From Siminovitchia thermophila (lineage in GTDB: Bacteria; Bacillota; Bacilli; Bacillales; Bacillaceae_C): a stretch of 64,000 nt of DNA. Position numbers and translations under genes: made by a program. Shown here one piece after another: positions 36,291 through 45,515 of this stretch (positions within the stretch are counted from its first letter, which is position 1; each line of letters starts with the position of its first letter). The stretch covers positions 172,590-236,589 of the forward strand of contig NZ_JAFBFH010000002.1 of NCBI RefSeq assembly GCF_016909185.1. The letters run 5' to 3'. The notes beneath the pieces are model-generated. The model ran no database searches. It saw nothing but the letters and a program-made list of their open reading frames with translations, and had not been told where the DNA came from.

Positions 36291-37646
36291 TTATCTTTTC
36301 GGTTTGTTTTTTAAGGGGAGTGTAATGATGAATTTGGTTCCTTCTCCAAGCTTGCTTCTTACGTAAATATTACCATGATGTAATTCCAAGATTTTTTTTA
36401 CAATGGCAAGCCCGATCCCGCTGCCATTTTTCTTTGACCGGGACTGTTCTGCTTTGTAAAATCGCTCAAAAATATTTCTCAAATGTTCCTCGGCTATACC
36501 GATTCCGGTGTCTTCAATTTCAACGATGGCCATACGAGTCTTTTTCGTTAATCGAATCCCGATGGTACCTCCGTCCTTATTATATTTAATGCTGTTATAT
36601 ATGATATTTTGCCAAACTTGGTGCAGTAAATCCTTGTCTGCTACAATATACGTTTTTGGCAAATCTACAGTAAATTGTATGTCTTTTTTCGACCACTCCG
36701 GTTGTAACTTTAAAATAATCGCTCTGATTTGTTCATCAACGGAAAAAACTTTCGGTTCAAATGTGTGTTGGTCCGATTCCAAAGATGCCAGTTGAAGCAA
36801 GTGGCCACTTAAGCGGGAGAGCCGTTCACTTTCCGATTCGATAATCTGTAGAAATTCCAGACGCTCCGCACTAGGCAAGTCTTTCTCCCGCAACGCTCTG
36901 GAGAATCCGCGAATCGAAGTAAGGGGAGATTGAATTTCATGGGAAACATCTGAAATAAAGTTTCTCCGCATTTGTTCGAGTTTCTTTAAATCTTCCGCCA
37001 TGATGTCAAAATTTCTTGCCAACACACCGATTTCATCTTTTCGTTTCCAATTGAGATGAATGTCAAAATTCCCCTTGGACAATTCTTGCGTTACTTGAGT
37101 CATTTTTGTTAATGGCTTGACGATAAAGCGGGAGACAATCAAAATTAAAATACTGCCAGAAATCAATATGCTTAAAAAGCCCAAAATAATTACTTGATAA
37201 GCATCCTTGTTGAGATCGCTATCACTGACATAAACAAATAATGCATATTGTTTGTCATCTTTTTGAAATGGAAGGCCGACGATTGGATTATTCGGGTCAC
37301 TCCCTTCTTCCCGATAGACACCTCCTTTTAAAACTTGTTGAATCCTCTCTTCTGAAATTGATCTTTTGACTGTTCCAAAAACCTCCGGCGCTCCTTCCGA
37401 ATCATATATAGTGAAATCGATAAGCATAGGCTTCAACAATTCATTTGCCACATTCTTCAATTCTGACATATCATCAAATTCTCTAAATAACGTAATAATG
37501 CCTTTTCCTTGTTTAATAAACATCTCTTCTTGCTCACTCCCAAGGATTTCCCGATATAATAGAGTAAGCGTGAAAAAGCCGATGACAAGACTAATCATAA
37601 CTGTAATGATATAGACGATTACAATCCGGGTATATAATGTCTTCAT
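36291..37646 (-). CDS. sensor histidine kinase (OmpR-system partner)
   Basis: 451 aa from ATG 37646, which overlaps the response regulator stop as ATGA. Helix 1 spans residues 8-30; the extracytoplasmic sensor reaches to about 155, then comes helix 2, and a HAMP domain ends near 235. The HisKA phosphorylation site is VSHEIQSPLTSIRG. ATPase boxes follow: N (NIIYNSIKYN), G1 (EDTGIGIAEEH) and G2 (GSGIGLAIVKKIL). Layout and size resemble B. subtilis YkoH. The stimulus is unknown. Position beside a SwrC-type pump suggests an envelope or amphiphile signal. Confidence 0.9.
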   Translation of the reverse strand: MKTLYTRIVIVYIITVMISLVIGFFTLTLLYREILGSEQEEMFIKQGKGIITLFREFDDMSELKNVANELLKPMLIDFTIYDSEGAPEVFGTVKRSISEERIQQVLKGGVYREEGSDPNNPIVGLPFQKDDKQYALFVYVSDSDLNKDAYQVIILGFLSILISGSILILIVSRFIVKPLTKMTQVTQELSKGNFDIHLNWKRKDEIGVLARNFDIMAEDLKKLEQMRRNFISDVSHEIQSPLTSIRGFSRALREKDLPSAERLEFLQIIESESERLSRLSGHLLQLASLESDQHTFEPKVFSVDEQIRAIILKLQPEWSKKDIQFTVDLPKTYIVADKDLLHQVWQNIIYNSIKYNKDGGTIGIRLTKKTRMAIVEIEDTGIGIAEEHLRNIFERFYKAEQSRSKKNGSGIGLAIVKKILELHHGNIYVRSKLGEGTKFIITLPLKNKPKR

Positions 37647-38317
37647 TTTTTCACTTCCAATTGATAGCCTAAACCGCGGACTGTCAAGATTTGGAACTGG
37701 TTCGTCCATTTTTCAAACCGTTGACGGATACGTTTGATATGAACATCCACCGTCCTTTCATCGCCTTCGTAGTCAATTCCCCAAATTTGTTCGATTAACT
37801 GGCTTCTCGTAAAGATGTTTCCTGGATAACTGGCCAATTTAAAAAAGAGCTGAAACTCTTTAGGCGGCAACATAATGATTTGACCATCTATTTCCACCGT
37901 TTGTTTTTGTTCATCCAATTTCAAATGGCCGATCGTAATGATCGAAGAATAGGCTATCCGGTAGCGGCGCAGTAGCGCTTTTACGCGTAATACTAGTTCA
38001 ACAGGGTCAAACGGCTTCACGATATAATCATCCGTTCCACTTTGAAAACCATTCACCTTATCGTTAGACTCCCCTTTCGCAGTGACCATTAATATCGGCA
38101 CAGTCGAAAATCGGCGGATTTCCTGACATACGTCAAAACCATCCACCTTTGGCATCATAATATCAAGAATCACTAAATCAATTTGATTGTTCTCTATGAC
38201 ATCCAAAGCTTCTTCACCGTCAAAGGCTTGTAAAATCTGAAATCCTTCGGGCTCAAGGTAGACTTTCATGAGCCGCTGAATATGAGGGTCATCTTCTGCT
38301 ACTAATATCCGAATCAC
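37643..38317 (-). CDS. OmpR-family response regulator
   Basis: 224 aa from a GTG at 38317 with AAGGA 9 nt upstream. The receiver has the acidic pair EDD near residue 8-10, the phospho-acceptor Asp in LVILDIMMPKVDG, and Lys in IVKPFDP. The winged-helix output ends VDVHIKRIRQRFEKW ... TVRGLGYQLE. First gene of the operon with the kinase, overlapping it by 4 nt. Convergent/divergent neighbours give no direct target; swrC is the obvious candidate. Confidence 0.93.
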   Translation of the reverse strand: MIRILVAEDDPHIQRLMKVYLEPEGFQILQAFDGEEALDVIENNQIDLVILDIMMPKVDGFDVCQEIRRFSTVPILMVTAKGESNDKVNGFQSGTDDYIVKPFDPVELVLRVKALLRRYRIAYSSIITIGHLKLDEQKQTVEIDGQIIMLPPKEFQLFFKLASYPGNIFTRSQLIEQIWGIDYEGDERTVDVHIKRIRQRFEKWTNQFQILTVRGLGYQLEVKK

Positions 38318-38722
38318 TTTCCATCATCCTTAAATTGGTATTCTCGTTTTCTGATTCCACCCACATATTATACTATTTTTATAGCAGATACTTATACACA
38401 AATGGGATTGTTTTTTCTGGTATAACAGTCATGTTCTAATCGCATAAACCGTAAATGCGGCGTCATCAATCACAATGAAGGATGCGAGAAGAGGCCTTAA
38501 TGGTTAATGTCTAAGCATATTCCAACATACAATAGTGGTCTTACCATTTTATACATGACCATCGCTTTGAAAAATCAAAGTTTTTGCATAAAGAGATGTG
38601 TTATGTGTAATCAATCGACAGTGACTTGCATTTTTGTAACAATCTTTTACAAACAGATATATAATGGACTGCATAATAGCTGTAATGAAGGGTAATATAT
38701 AAATTTAGAAGGAGGTAAAAAA

Positions 38723-39667
38723 TTGCAACACTCTCAGAATGCTCGTGAAAGCGGCAATCAGAAAAGCAGAGATGGTCAAGTCCAGCATCAACATAGCCCT
38801 AGCAATAAAAAAGCTTTGGGATGGACGTTTTGGATCATTACTACCTATATGATTATCGAGGTAATAGGTGGAATTTATACAAACAGTCTTGCTTTGTTAT
38901 CGGATGCGGGGCATATGCTCAGCGATGCAGTGGCACTTGGTTTAAGTTATCTTGCTATAAAGTTTGGAGAGAAGCAAGCTACTTTGACGAAAACATTTGG
39001 GTACAAGAGATTTGAGATTTTGGCGGCATTCTTAAATGGTCTTACATTAGTTGTCATCTCTATTTACATATTTTATGAGGCTTTTCAGCGGTTTTCGAAT
39101 CCTCCTGAAGTGATGAGCTCAGGAATGCTCATGATCGCAACGATCGGATTAATTGTAAACATCATAGCTGCCCTCATTCTTATGAAGAGTGACAGAAAAG
39201 AGAACTTAAATGTTCGGAGTGCTTTTCTGCATGTCTTGGGTGATTTGTTGGGTTCAGTAGGCGCAATTGTCGCGGCGCTGCTCATGATATTTTTTGGATG
39301 GGGCCTTGCCGATCCGATTGCAAGCCTCCTGGTGGCCATCTTGATTATTATTAGTGGATGGCGTGTTACAAAAGATTCTTATCATATTTTAATGGAAGGG
39401 ACCCCAACTAATATAGATGTTCTTGAACTTAAAAAGGCATTGCTCGAAGTAAATCAAGTGGAAGAAGTACATGATTTGCATGTGTGGTCGATTACATCTA
39501 GTTATCCGGCATTAAGCTGCCACTTAATTGTGGAATCACAAGCCGATCACGATCAAGTTTTAATGGAGGCGAAGCGGATTCTCCAACATGACTTTCATAT
39601 CAAACATTCAACCATCCAGGTAAATAAAAAAGGCTCCCGTTCCATGGAAGATTACCACTATCATTAA
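38723..39667 (+). CDS. czcD: CDF-family zinc/cobalt/cadmium exporter
   Basis: 314 aa from TTG 38723 with a strong AGAAGGAGGT site. Six helices: the cytoplasmic His-containing N-terminus (VQHQHSP) precedes helix 1; the metal site motifs are LLSDAGHMLSDAVALGLS in helix 2 (HxxxD) and HVLGDLLGSVGAIVAA in helix 5. The C-terminal domain carries VHDLHVWSITSSYPALSCHL, typical of CzcD. It exports divalent metals against H+ or K+. In B. subtilis czcD is followed by czcO; here a CadC-type repressor and spacer separate them. Confidence 0.94.
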   Translation: MQHSQNARESGNQKSRDGQVQHQHSPSNKKALGWTFWIITTYMIIEVIGGIYTNSLALLSDAGHMLSDAVALGLSYLAIKFGEKQATLTKTFGYKRFEILAAFLNGLTLVVISIYIFYEAFQRFSNPPEVMSSGMLMIATIGLIVNIIAALILMKSDRKENLNVRSAFLHVLGDLLGSVGAIVAALLMIFFGWGLADPIASLLVAILIIISGWRVTKDSYHILMEGTPTNIDVLELKKALLEVNQVEEVHDLHVWSITSSYPALSCHLIVESQADHDQVLMEAKRILQHDFHIKHSTIQVNKKGSRSMEDYHYH

Positions 39668-39676
39668 TAAAATTCT

Positions 39677-39716
39677 ATAAAGAGCCTTTTCTATGCATTT
39701 GTTAAAAGGCTCTTTA
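39677..39716. terminator. hairpin after czcD
   Basis: ATAAAGAGCCTTTT / AAAAGGCTCTTTAT 14-bp perfect stem with a 12-nt loop, 10 nt after the czcD stop. It lacks a strong T run on the plus strand. Confidence 0.65.
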
Positions 39717-39737
39717 TGATGGACTGGGCGCAATTTC

Positions 39738-39764
39738 TAGAGCGATTCGTTCGACAGATGTTAC
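39738..39764. repeat. 27-bp direct repeat, first copy
   Basis: TAGAGCGATTCGTTC followed by GACAGATGTTAC; recurs at 39805-39831 with two changes (ACC for GAC). The pair lies in the gene-free space between czcD and cadC, which are convergent. Role unknown. Confidence 0.75.
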
Positions 39765-39804
39765 TTTGGATTAGGATGCCACTAGTATCTAGGTTCTTCA
39801 TTTT

Positions 39805-39831
39805 TAGAGCGATTCGTTCACCAGATGTTAC
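39805..39831. repeat. 27-bp direct repeat, second copy
   Basis: Second copy of the 39738-39764 unit, 67 bp further on, 25 of 27 bases identical. The rest of 39832-40008 shows no supportable gene. Confidence 0.75.
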
Positions 39832-40008
39832 GCCCCTGATTGTGTAAACGGCGTAGCCCAAGTAGTCAACGAATCTTGCATAACACTGGCAAGTGCACTT
39901 TTTTTTCTCAATCTCCATATGCTCGCGTTACAGTCGAGCTATGGATTTGTGATAGGAATTATGAGTATGATGTTTCTAGAGATGAGGATTGTAACCTATA
40001 CAAAAAGT

Positions 40009-40380
40009 CTACCTATCTTCCGTATGATGGATAAGAGCTATTTTCACAATCTGATGGACATGCTCATCCAGCAAAGAATAAAAAACCAATTTTCCTTCTT
40101 TGCGATATTTGGCAAGTCCCATATTTCGAAGGTAGCGCAAATGGTGTGAGGCTGTTGCAGTCGTTGAGCCAATAATTTCGGCTACATCACAAACACATAG
40201 TTCATCTTCGAGGGTCAGAGCATATGCCACTTTTAAACGTGTCGCATCAGCTAAAGCCTTGAAAAGCAATTCAACTCCATTCACTTCATTTATCCTCTGT
40301 TGCACCCGAGTTACCACATCTTGATGATAACATCTAGTTTCACACGTATCAGGCACATTTTTTATTGTTTTTTCAATCAC
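40009..40380 (-). CDS. cadC: ArsR/SmtB-family metal-responsive repressor, CadC type
   Basis: 123 aa from GTG 40380 (GGAGGGGG upstream), the usual CadC length. The cadmium/lead site of CadC is present: N-terminal DTCETRCYH and, in the recognition region, ELCVCDVAEIIG; helix-turn-helix STTATASHHLRYLRNMGL follows. The C-terminal zinc-site helix reads DEHVHQIVKIALIHH. It should derepress metal efflux genes on Cd, Pb or Zn binding. It is divergent from czcO and convergent with czcD, and a CadC-like operator lies in the cadC/czcO gap. Confidence 0.9.
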   Translation of the reverse strand: MIEKTIKNVPDTCETRCYHQDVVTRVQQRINEVNGVELLFKALADATRLKVAYALTLEDELCVCDVAEIIGSTTATASHHLRYLRNMGLAKYRKEGKLVFYSLLDEHVHQIVKIALIHHTEDR

Positions 40381-40439
40381 TGAATCCCCCTCCATTCGAT
40401 TATAGTGTAAGTTTCCTTCAAATAATTTTCAATTATAAT

Positions 40440-40459
40440 ATTCAAATGAGTATTTTAAT
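40440..40459. promoter_or_regulatory. CadC/CzrA-type operator
   Basis: ATTCAAATGAGTATTTTAAT is an imperfect inverted repeat with the ATTCAAAT / ATTTxAAT arms of ArsR-family metalloregulator sites. It is located between the divergent cadC and czcO starts, 60 bp from cadC and 90 bp from czcO. Confidence 0.7.
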
Positions 40460-40548
40460 GAGGTGCGCACACTGTTACAATTAACCCAAACTATGAAATT
40501 TGATGGATTAGATGTTTTATTTCCATCAATCATTGGAAAGGGCGGTTA

Positions 40549-41595
40549 ATGAAAATATATCAAACTATTATAATAGGAGCTGGACAGGCTGGGCTGGTAA
40601 TGGGCTATTATCTGAAACAGTTAGATCAATCTTTTCTAATTATAGACAAGTCTGAAGCAATAGGATCATCATGGAAGTCAAGATATGATTCCTTAATACT
40701 GTTCACACCAAGACAATACAGTTCCTTACCTGGTTTAAAGCTGGCAGGAAATCCACATGATTATCCAACAAAAGATGAAATAGCGGATTATTTAATCACT
40801 TACCGTGAAACATTTCAGCTTCCAGTGCAAACCGGCATAGAGGTATCCCGCATTTGGAAGGAAAACAACCACTTTTTGATAGAAACAAACAAGCAGATTT
40901 ACGAAGCTGAAAATGTGGTGGTCGCGACTGGTCCTTTTCAGAAGCCGCATATACCTGCTTTTACAAAAAACTTGTCAACTGATATATTACAATTACATTC
41001 TTCCGAATACAAAAACCCTGCCAACCTTAGAAAAGGCAATGTGTTAGTTGTAGGCGGCGGCAGCAGCGGCGGCCAAATTGCCGTCGAATTATCCGAAGAA
41101 CGGGAAACCTATTTATCCATTGGCCATAAGTTGCAATTTTTACCTAATCAAATAGGCAATAAAAGCATATTTTGGTGGTTCGACATGCTTGGAATCACGA
41201 AAGCAGCCCCTGATTCATGGCTGGGAAGAAAGGTGCGAGCCAAGGGGGACCCTATTTTTGGATATGAATTAAAGAAGGCCATCGAAATGGGAAAAGTGAT
41301 CCTAAAAAGCAGGGCTATTTCCGGAGAAGGGACAACTGTACAGTTTCAAGACAAGTCCATTTTACATGTGCAAAACATCATTTGGGCAACCGGATTTCAA
41401 TCGGATTATAGCTGGATCAACATCAAAGGGATTCTTGATCAGCAAGGTATGCCCCTGCAAACAAAAGGAGAAACAAACATACCTGGCCTATACTTTTTAG
41501 GGCTTCCCTGGCAAACTTGTCGTGGTTCAGCACTCTTGCTGGGTGTTGGCAAGGATGCGCAGTATATAGCCGAACTCATTGACAAAAGAGATTAA
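40549..41595 (+). CDS. czcO: FAD-dependent oxidoreductase, CzcO-like
   Basis: 348 aa, GGAAAGGGCGG ribosome site. N-terminal FAD fold IIIGAGQAGLVMGYYLKQ, a flavin-monooxygenase-like region SSWKSRYDSLILFTPRQYSSLPG, and a second NAD(P)H fold VLVVGGGSSGGQIAVEL near residue 165; the C-terminal ATG motif is IIWATGFQSDYSWI. Same length as B. subtilis CzcO (TrkA-like), which is co-transcribed with czcD. Its chemical role in metal resistance is not known. Controlled most likely by the divergent cadC; bdbD begins 28 nt after its stop. Confidence 0.88.
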   Translation: MKIYQTIIIGAGQAGLVMGYYLKQLDQSFLIIDKSEAIGSSWKSRYDSLILFTPRQYSSLPGLKLAGNPHDYPTKDEIADYLITYRETFQLPVQTGIEVSRIWKENNHFLIETNKQIYEAENVVVATGPFQKPHIPAFTKNLSTDILQLHSSEYKNPANLRKGNVLVVGGGSSGGQIAVELSEERETYLSIGHKLQFLPNQIGNKSIFWWFDMLGITKAAPDSWLGRKVRAKGDPIFGYELKKAIEMGKVILKSRAISGEGTTVQFQDKSILHVQNIIWATGFQSDYSWINIKGILDQQGMPLQTKGETNIPGLYFLGLPWQTCRGSALLLGVGKDAQYIAELIDKRD

Positions 41596-41623
41596 AACAA
41601 TATCGAATGGAGTGAAAAATTTT

Positions 41624-42298
41624 ATGAACAGCAAGAAATTGGTCTTATTCACTTTAGGCTTTATCGCATTGCTGGTGGCAATCGTTTTTCTGGTAAACCA
41701 ACAAGATAAAGATACGCAAAGCAATAAAAAAGCGGAGCACCCTCCTATTGAACAGCAGCCCACAATGGGGAAAACGGATGCGCCTGTTTCAATTGTGGAA
41801 TTCGGCGATTATAAATGTCCTTCTTGTAAAGCTTGGGGAGAAACAGTATTCCCACAATTAGAGAAAGAGTTTATTCAAACAGGGAAAGCCACTTTTTCCT
41901 ATATCAATGTTTTATTTCACGGAGAAGAATCTACATTGGCAGCATTGGCTTCCGAGTCGGTATATAAACAAGATCCCGATTCATTTTGGGCCTTTCACAA
42001 TGCTGTTTTTGCTCAACAGCCTGAAACACAACAGCATGATAATCAATGGGTAACATCTGAAAAATTAGTAGAAATCGCCAAAGAAACCGCTCCTGAAATT
42101 GATCTCAAGCAGCTAGAGGAAGATATCAATACGGAGGGCACGAAAGAAGAAGTGAAAAAGGATGATGATTTAGTAAAAGAATTTAACGTTGAATTGACAC
42201 CGACAATCATCATAAATGGTGTTATGGTGGAGGACCCATTTGACTATGACGCAATTGTATCCTTAATAGAAAAGGAACTGGAAAAGAAGAATGAGTAA
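41624..42298 (+). CDS. bdbD: thiol-disulfide oxidoreductase BdbD (DsbA-like)
   Basis: 224 aa from ATG 41624 (GGAGTG upstream); the longer frame overlaps czcO without a ribosome site. One N-terminal anchor helix (LVLFTLGFIALLVAIVFLV), then a secreted thioredoxin fold with the DsbA-like helical insert and the active site KCPSCKAWG. The cis-Pro loop is LTPTIIING. It introduces disulfides into exported proteins outside the membrane. Its stop overlaps the bdbC start by 8 nt. Confidence 0.94.
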   Translation: MNSKKLVLFTLGFIALLVAIVFLVNQQDKDTQSNKKAEHPPIEQQPTMGKTDAPVSIVEFGDYKCPSCKAWGETVFPQLEKEFIQTGKATFSYINVLFHGEESTLAALASESVYKQDPDSFWAFHNAVFAQQPETQQHDNQWVTSEKLVEIAKETAPEIDLKQLEEDINTEGTKEEVKKDDDLVKEFNVELTPTIIINGVMVEDPFDYDAIVSLIEKELEKKNE

Positions 42299-42737
42299 AT
42301 CTAATCCATCTGACGCTCATTCAAAAGGCTATATTCTTTACGCAGCCTGGGTGGTCTCTGTTGTTGCAACTTTAGGGAGCCTGTACTTCAGTGAAATAAA
42401 AGAATTCATACCATGTGAGTTATGCTGGATTCAGCGAATTTTCATGTATCCTTTGGCCATTATTCTTGGAATTGCGGCATTTGACAATGATAAAAAGTTG
42501 AAAAAGTATGTATTGCCGCTCTCCATCACTGGGGGCTTCATTTCCTTATATCATTACATGGTTCAAAAAGTCCCTGGATTTGCCAGCATTAAGCCCTGTG
42601 TACAAGGTGTGCCTTGTAATATGCAGTATATTAACTGGTTTGGTTTTGTGACGATTCCATTTTTGGCTTTGACCGCTTTTACAATCATCACCATTTTAAT
42701 GATCGTATTGTATAAGCCATTTGGAAAAAATAAATAA
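42291..42737 (+). CDS. bdbC: disulfide formation protein BdbC (DsbB-like)
   Basis: 148 aa, four transmembrane helices. The quinone-linked redox pair is CELCWIQRIF in the first external loop, and the second pair is KPCVQGVPCNMQY. It reoxidises BdbD and passes electrons to menaquinone. Overlap with bdbD shows translational coupling. In Bacilli the bdbDC pair commonly sits beside metal P-type ATPases, which matches the copper genes that follow here. Confidence 0.95.
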   Translation: MSKSNPSDAHSKGYILYAAWVVSVVATLGSLYFSEIKEFIPCELCWIQRIFMYPLAIILGIAAFDNDKKLKKYVLPLSITGGFISLYHYMVQKVPGFASIKPCVQGVPCNMQYINWFGFVTIPFLALTAFTIITILMIVLYKPFGKNK

Positions 42738-42739
42738 AA

Positions 42740-43386
42740 GGTGCTTGGTTACGATTTAAAAAAGCCATTAAACAAACACTTGTCTCCCTCTCTCCTTGTT
42801 TAAAATACATGAAACAAGAGCAGCTCTACCCGGATTCTTCCGGGTAGCATTGATATATTGTTCACAATATTAAACTGACATCAAATACTCAGAAGGCATA
42901 AGGAATCCGAAAACGATTCCTTATGTTACTTATACTTCTGCTTTCAGCTTGAAATCACAGTCCCTCCAAATAAACCAGTCTCGTAATAGTGAGTGTATTG
43001 AAAGGGCTCATTTGGAGACTTTTGCTATTTTAGCCATCCATATTTTTACCTCTTCCCACTCATTCCTTTATATGATACATAATGCTTTGAGAATATGAAT
43101 GCCTTTGTCAATGGCCTGACTCCTGTTCTTAAGATGAAGAACCCACATGATCGACATATTCTTCAGTTTTTCTAACATCCCTTATGGGGATGTCCTTTAA
43201 CATGATAAACATATGAGTTTTATCCTTCGCCCGTTACCGGTATTTGTGATTATGATTCAATATCGCTATCCTATAATCATGTTAGCGCGATATTTAACGA
43301 AAAATTAAAATCACACCTCCCTTTTCCAAACTTTGAAATGCCCTAGACCATTGTTATCTCGTATGTCAATGATTGAATCGTCTTTG
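42740..43386. other. gene-free interval between bdbC and the copper-island sensor kinase
   Basis: About 650 bp without a supportable gene. It holds three hairpins: CTACCCGG/CCGGGTAG at 42826-42847, CATAAGGAATC/GATTCCTTATG at 42897-42925 (followed by TTACTT), and ACATCCC/GGGGATGT at about 43175-43192. The first two probably terminate the bdb operon although T runs are weak. Minus-strand frames in 42950-43240 look like decayed coding sequence but I could not assign a family. Confidence 0.5.
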
Positions 43387-43422
43387 TTTCTGCATAAAAT
43401 CTCGATATCTTATTTGTAAAAT
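43387..43422 (+). promoter_or_regulatory. tandem direct-repeat promoter of the copper-island two-component operon
   Basis: TTTCTGCATAA and AATCTCGATAT sit 11 bp apart; the TAAAAT -10 box starts exactly 30 bp after the first base, as in the promoters at 46514 and 51878. There is no -35 box; the second repeat lies in its place, as expected for activation by an OmpR-type regulator. Confidence 0.65.
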
Positions 43423-43442
43423 GTCCAGTAGGTGGTGTGAAT

Positions 43443-44816
43443 TTGAAGAAAATATCAATCAAAATCGGCCTTCTCTTTTTTTGTTTGATCTTTACAATGG
43501 AAGTCTGCTTGTTTTTTCTGTTGCATCAAAAAATTGCCCACTCAAGAATTGAAGAAGAGCTTTCTGCACTTGTAAACCGGGGCAACAATCATCGTGACGT
43601 GTTGGAAACATACTACAATGAAGAAACAATCCACCACATCGCTTTAATGGAAGTAAAATCGGTTACCGAGGTTGTGATCACCGATGAACAAGGGAAAATA
43701 ATCATTTCCTCCACGGATATCACGAATCAAATCCGTCAGTTAATCAAAGCAGAAAAAAAGGATATCCCCAGAAGTGGACAAATCATTGAAAATGACTGGA
43801 AGTCCAAGCCCTATATTGCCACAGTCACCCCATTTGAAACGGGGATAAAAACTGGTTATGTATACATGTTCCAAGATACAAGCCAAGTAAAACAATTAAT
43901 GAAACAACTTAATAAACATTTTCTCATTGCGGGAATCGCCACCGCCATTGTGACAGCCATTATCATCCTGATTCTCTCGCGTTTTATTGCAAAACCGCTC
44001 ATAAAAATGAAGGAAGCGACTAAAAAGTTAAGCCGGGGAAATTTTTCCATTCAGTTAGATAATAAAAGCAATGATGAACTGGGAGAACTTGCGGGATCCA
44101 TTCAACGGCTTGCTGATGAACTGAATCATCTTAAAACAGAACGGAATGAGTTTTTGTCTAGCATTTCCCATGAACTGAGAACACCCTTAACTTATATGAA
44201 AGGATACGCAGATGTCGCCAAAAGAGATAACTTGAGCAAACAGGACAGGGAGCATTACCTGAACATCATAATGGACGAAACAGAAAAGCTAACAACCCTT
44301 GTAACTGAATTAATAGAGTTGGCTCAACTGGATAACAACGCTTTTACAATTCATAAGGAATGGTTCCCAGTCAGCGAAGCTTTGAAAAAAATAACGAAAA
44401 AAATACTGCCCTCTTTCCATGAAGCTGACATTACATTAGTGGTCATTTGTCCCGAAAATATTCAAATCTATGCAGACCCCGTCCGCTTCGAGCAAATCTT
44501 AACCAACTTGTTGGATAATGCGAGAAAATATTCTCCCAACGGAACGATTACAACCTTGGAAGTTGTACACGAAAACGGGGATGTAAAGATTGCTATCCGT
44601 GATGAGGGAAAAGGCATCCCGAAAAAAGATATACCCTTTATTTTTGAACGGTTTTACAGAGTCGATAAATCACGCTCCAGGGACTTAGGAGGGACAGGCC
44701 TTGGATTGGCTATTGTGAAAGAGTTGATTTATGCCCATCATTGGGAGATTGAAGTTGCCAGTGAAGTGAATAAAGGTACCACTATTACGATAATAGCAAG
44801 AGGTGAGTCATCATAG
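43443..44816 (+). CDS. sensor histidine kinase of the copper-island two-component system
   Basis: 457 aa from TTG 43443 (AGGTGG 7 nt upstream; a GTG two codons earlier is too close). Helix 1 covers residues 5-27, an extracytoplasmic sensor of about 125 residues follows, then helix 2 (GIATAIVTAIIILILS) and HAMP (RFIAKPLIKMKEATKKLSRG). The HisKA site is ISHELRTPLTYMKG; ATPase boxes are LLDNARKYS, DEGKGIPKKD and GGTGLGLAIVKEL. It shares one base with the response regulator start (TAGTG). Copper sensing is inferred from neighbours and shared promoter repeats; no metal-binding motif is obvious. Confidence 0.9.
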   Translation: MKKISIKIGLLFFCLIFTMEVCLFFLLHQKIAHSRIEEELSALVNRGNNHRDVLETYYNEETIHHIALMEVKSVTEVVITDEQGKIIISSTDITNQIRQLIKAEKKDIPRSGQIIENDWKSKPYIATVTPFETGIKTGYVYMFQDTSQVKQLMKQLNKHFLIAGIATAIVTAIIILILSRFIAKPLIKMKEATKKLSRGNFSIQLDNKSNDELGELAGSIQRLADELNHLKTERNEFLSSISHELRTPLTYMKGYADVAKRDNLSKQDREHYLNIIMDETEKLTTLVTELIELAQLDNNAFTIHKEWFPVSEALKKITKKILPSFHEADITLVVICPENIQIYADPVRFEQILTNLLDNARKYSPNGTITTLEVVHENGDVKIAIRDEGKGIPKKDIPFIFERFYRVDKSRSRDLGGTGLGLAIVKELIYAHHWEIEVASEVNKGTTITIIARGESS

Positions 44817-45493
44817 TGCGAAAAATTTTAATTGTAGATGATGAAGAACGGATGAGAAAATTAATCACATTATATTTATCTCCGGCCGGGTTTGAGTGTA
44901 TTCCAGCATCCTCTGGCACCGAGGCGTTAGCCTATTTATCGAAAAAGTCATGCGAACTGGTCATCCTTGACGTCATGATGCCTGACATGGACGGCTGGGA
45001 AACTTGTCAGAAAATCAGGGAGTTCTCCGACGTTCCCATCATTATGCTGACAGCCAGAACGGACAAAACCGATGTAGTAAAAGGGTTAAGTGTGGGAGCG
45101 GATGATTATATAACAAAGCCCTTTGATTCAGGTGAACTCCTTGCCCGAATAGAAGCCATTTTTAGACGAACAAAACATAAAGAAGATACAACCATCCGTT
45201 TTAATGGCCTTATTTGGAATCCGGACTCTTACTCCATCAATTATAAGGATAAGCCCATCCAAGTCACACCAAAAGAGTTTTCCCTTATTGGTTTATTACT
45301 TAAATATCCAAACCGCGTATTTACAAGGGAACAGCTTCTCACCATCATTTGGGGCCTGGAAGCGGGAACGGAAGACAGGACAATTGACTCCCATATACGT
45401 AACATCCGGGATAAATTAAGAAATGCCGGTTTTCCTATTGATAACCACCTTACCACCGTTTGGGGGGTGGGCTATAAATGGGAAAATGACTGA
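44816..45493 (+). CDS. OmpR-family response regulator of the copper island
   Basis: 225 aa starting at GTG 44816, overlapping the kinase stop by one base. Receiver: IVDDEERMR acidic pocket, phospho-Asp in LVILDVMMPDMDGWE, Lys in DYITKPFDSGE. Output winged helix with RTIDSHIRNIRDKLR and VWGVGYKW. Its expected binding mode, a head-to-tail dimer on two direct repeats with 10-11 bp spacing, is what is found before its own operon, the oxidase operon and copB. The lipoprotein gene follows after 22 nt. Confidence 0.92.
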   Translation: MRKILIVDDEERMRKLITLYLSPAGFECIPASSGTEALAYLSKKSCELVILDVMMPDMDGWETCQKIREFSDVPIIMLTARTDKTDVVKGLSVGADDYITKPFDSGELLARIEAIFRRTKHKEDTTIRFNGLIWNPDSYSINYKDKPIQVTPKEFSLIGLLLKYPNRVFTREQLLTIIWGLEAGTEDRTIDSHIRNIRDKLRNAGFPIDNHLTTVWGVGYKWEND

Positions 45494-45515
45494 CTGTACA
45501 CCAGGAGGAAAAACA

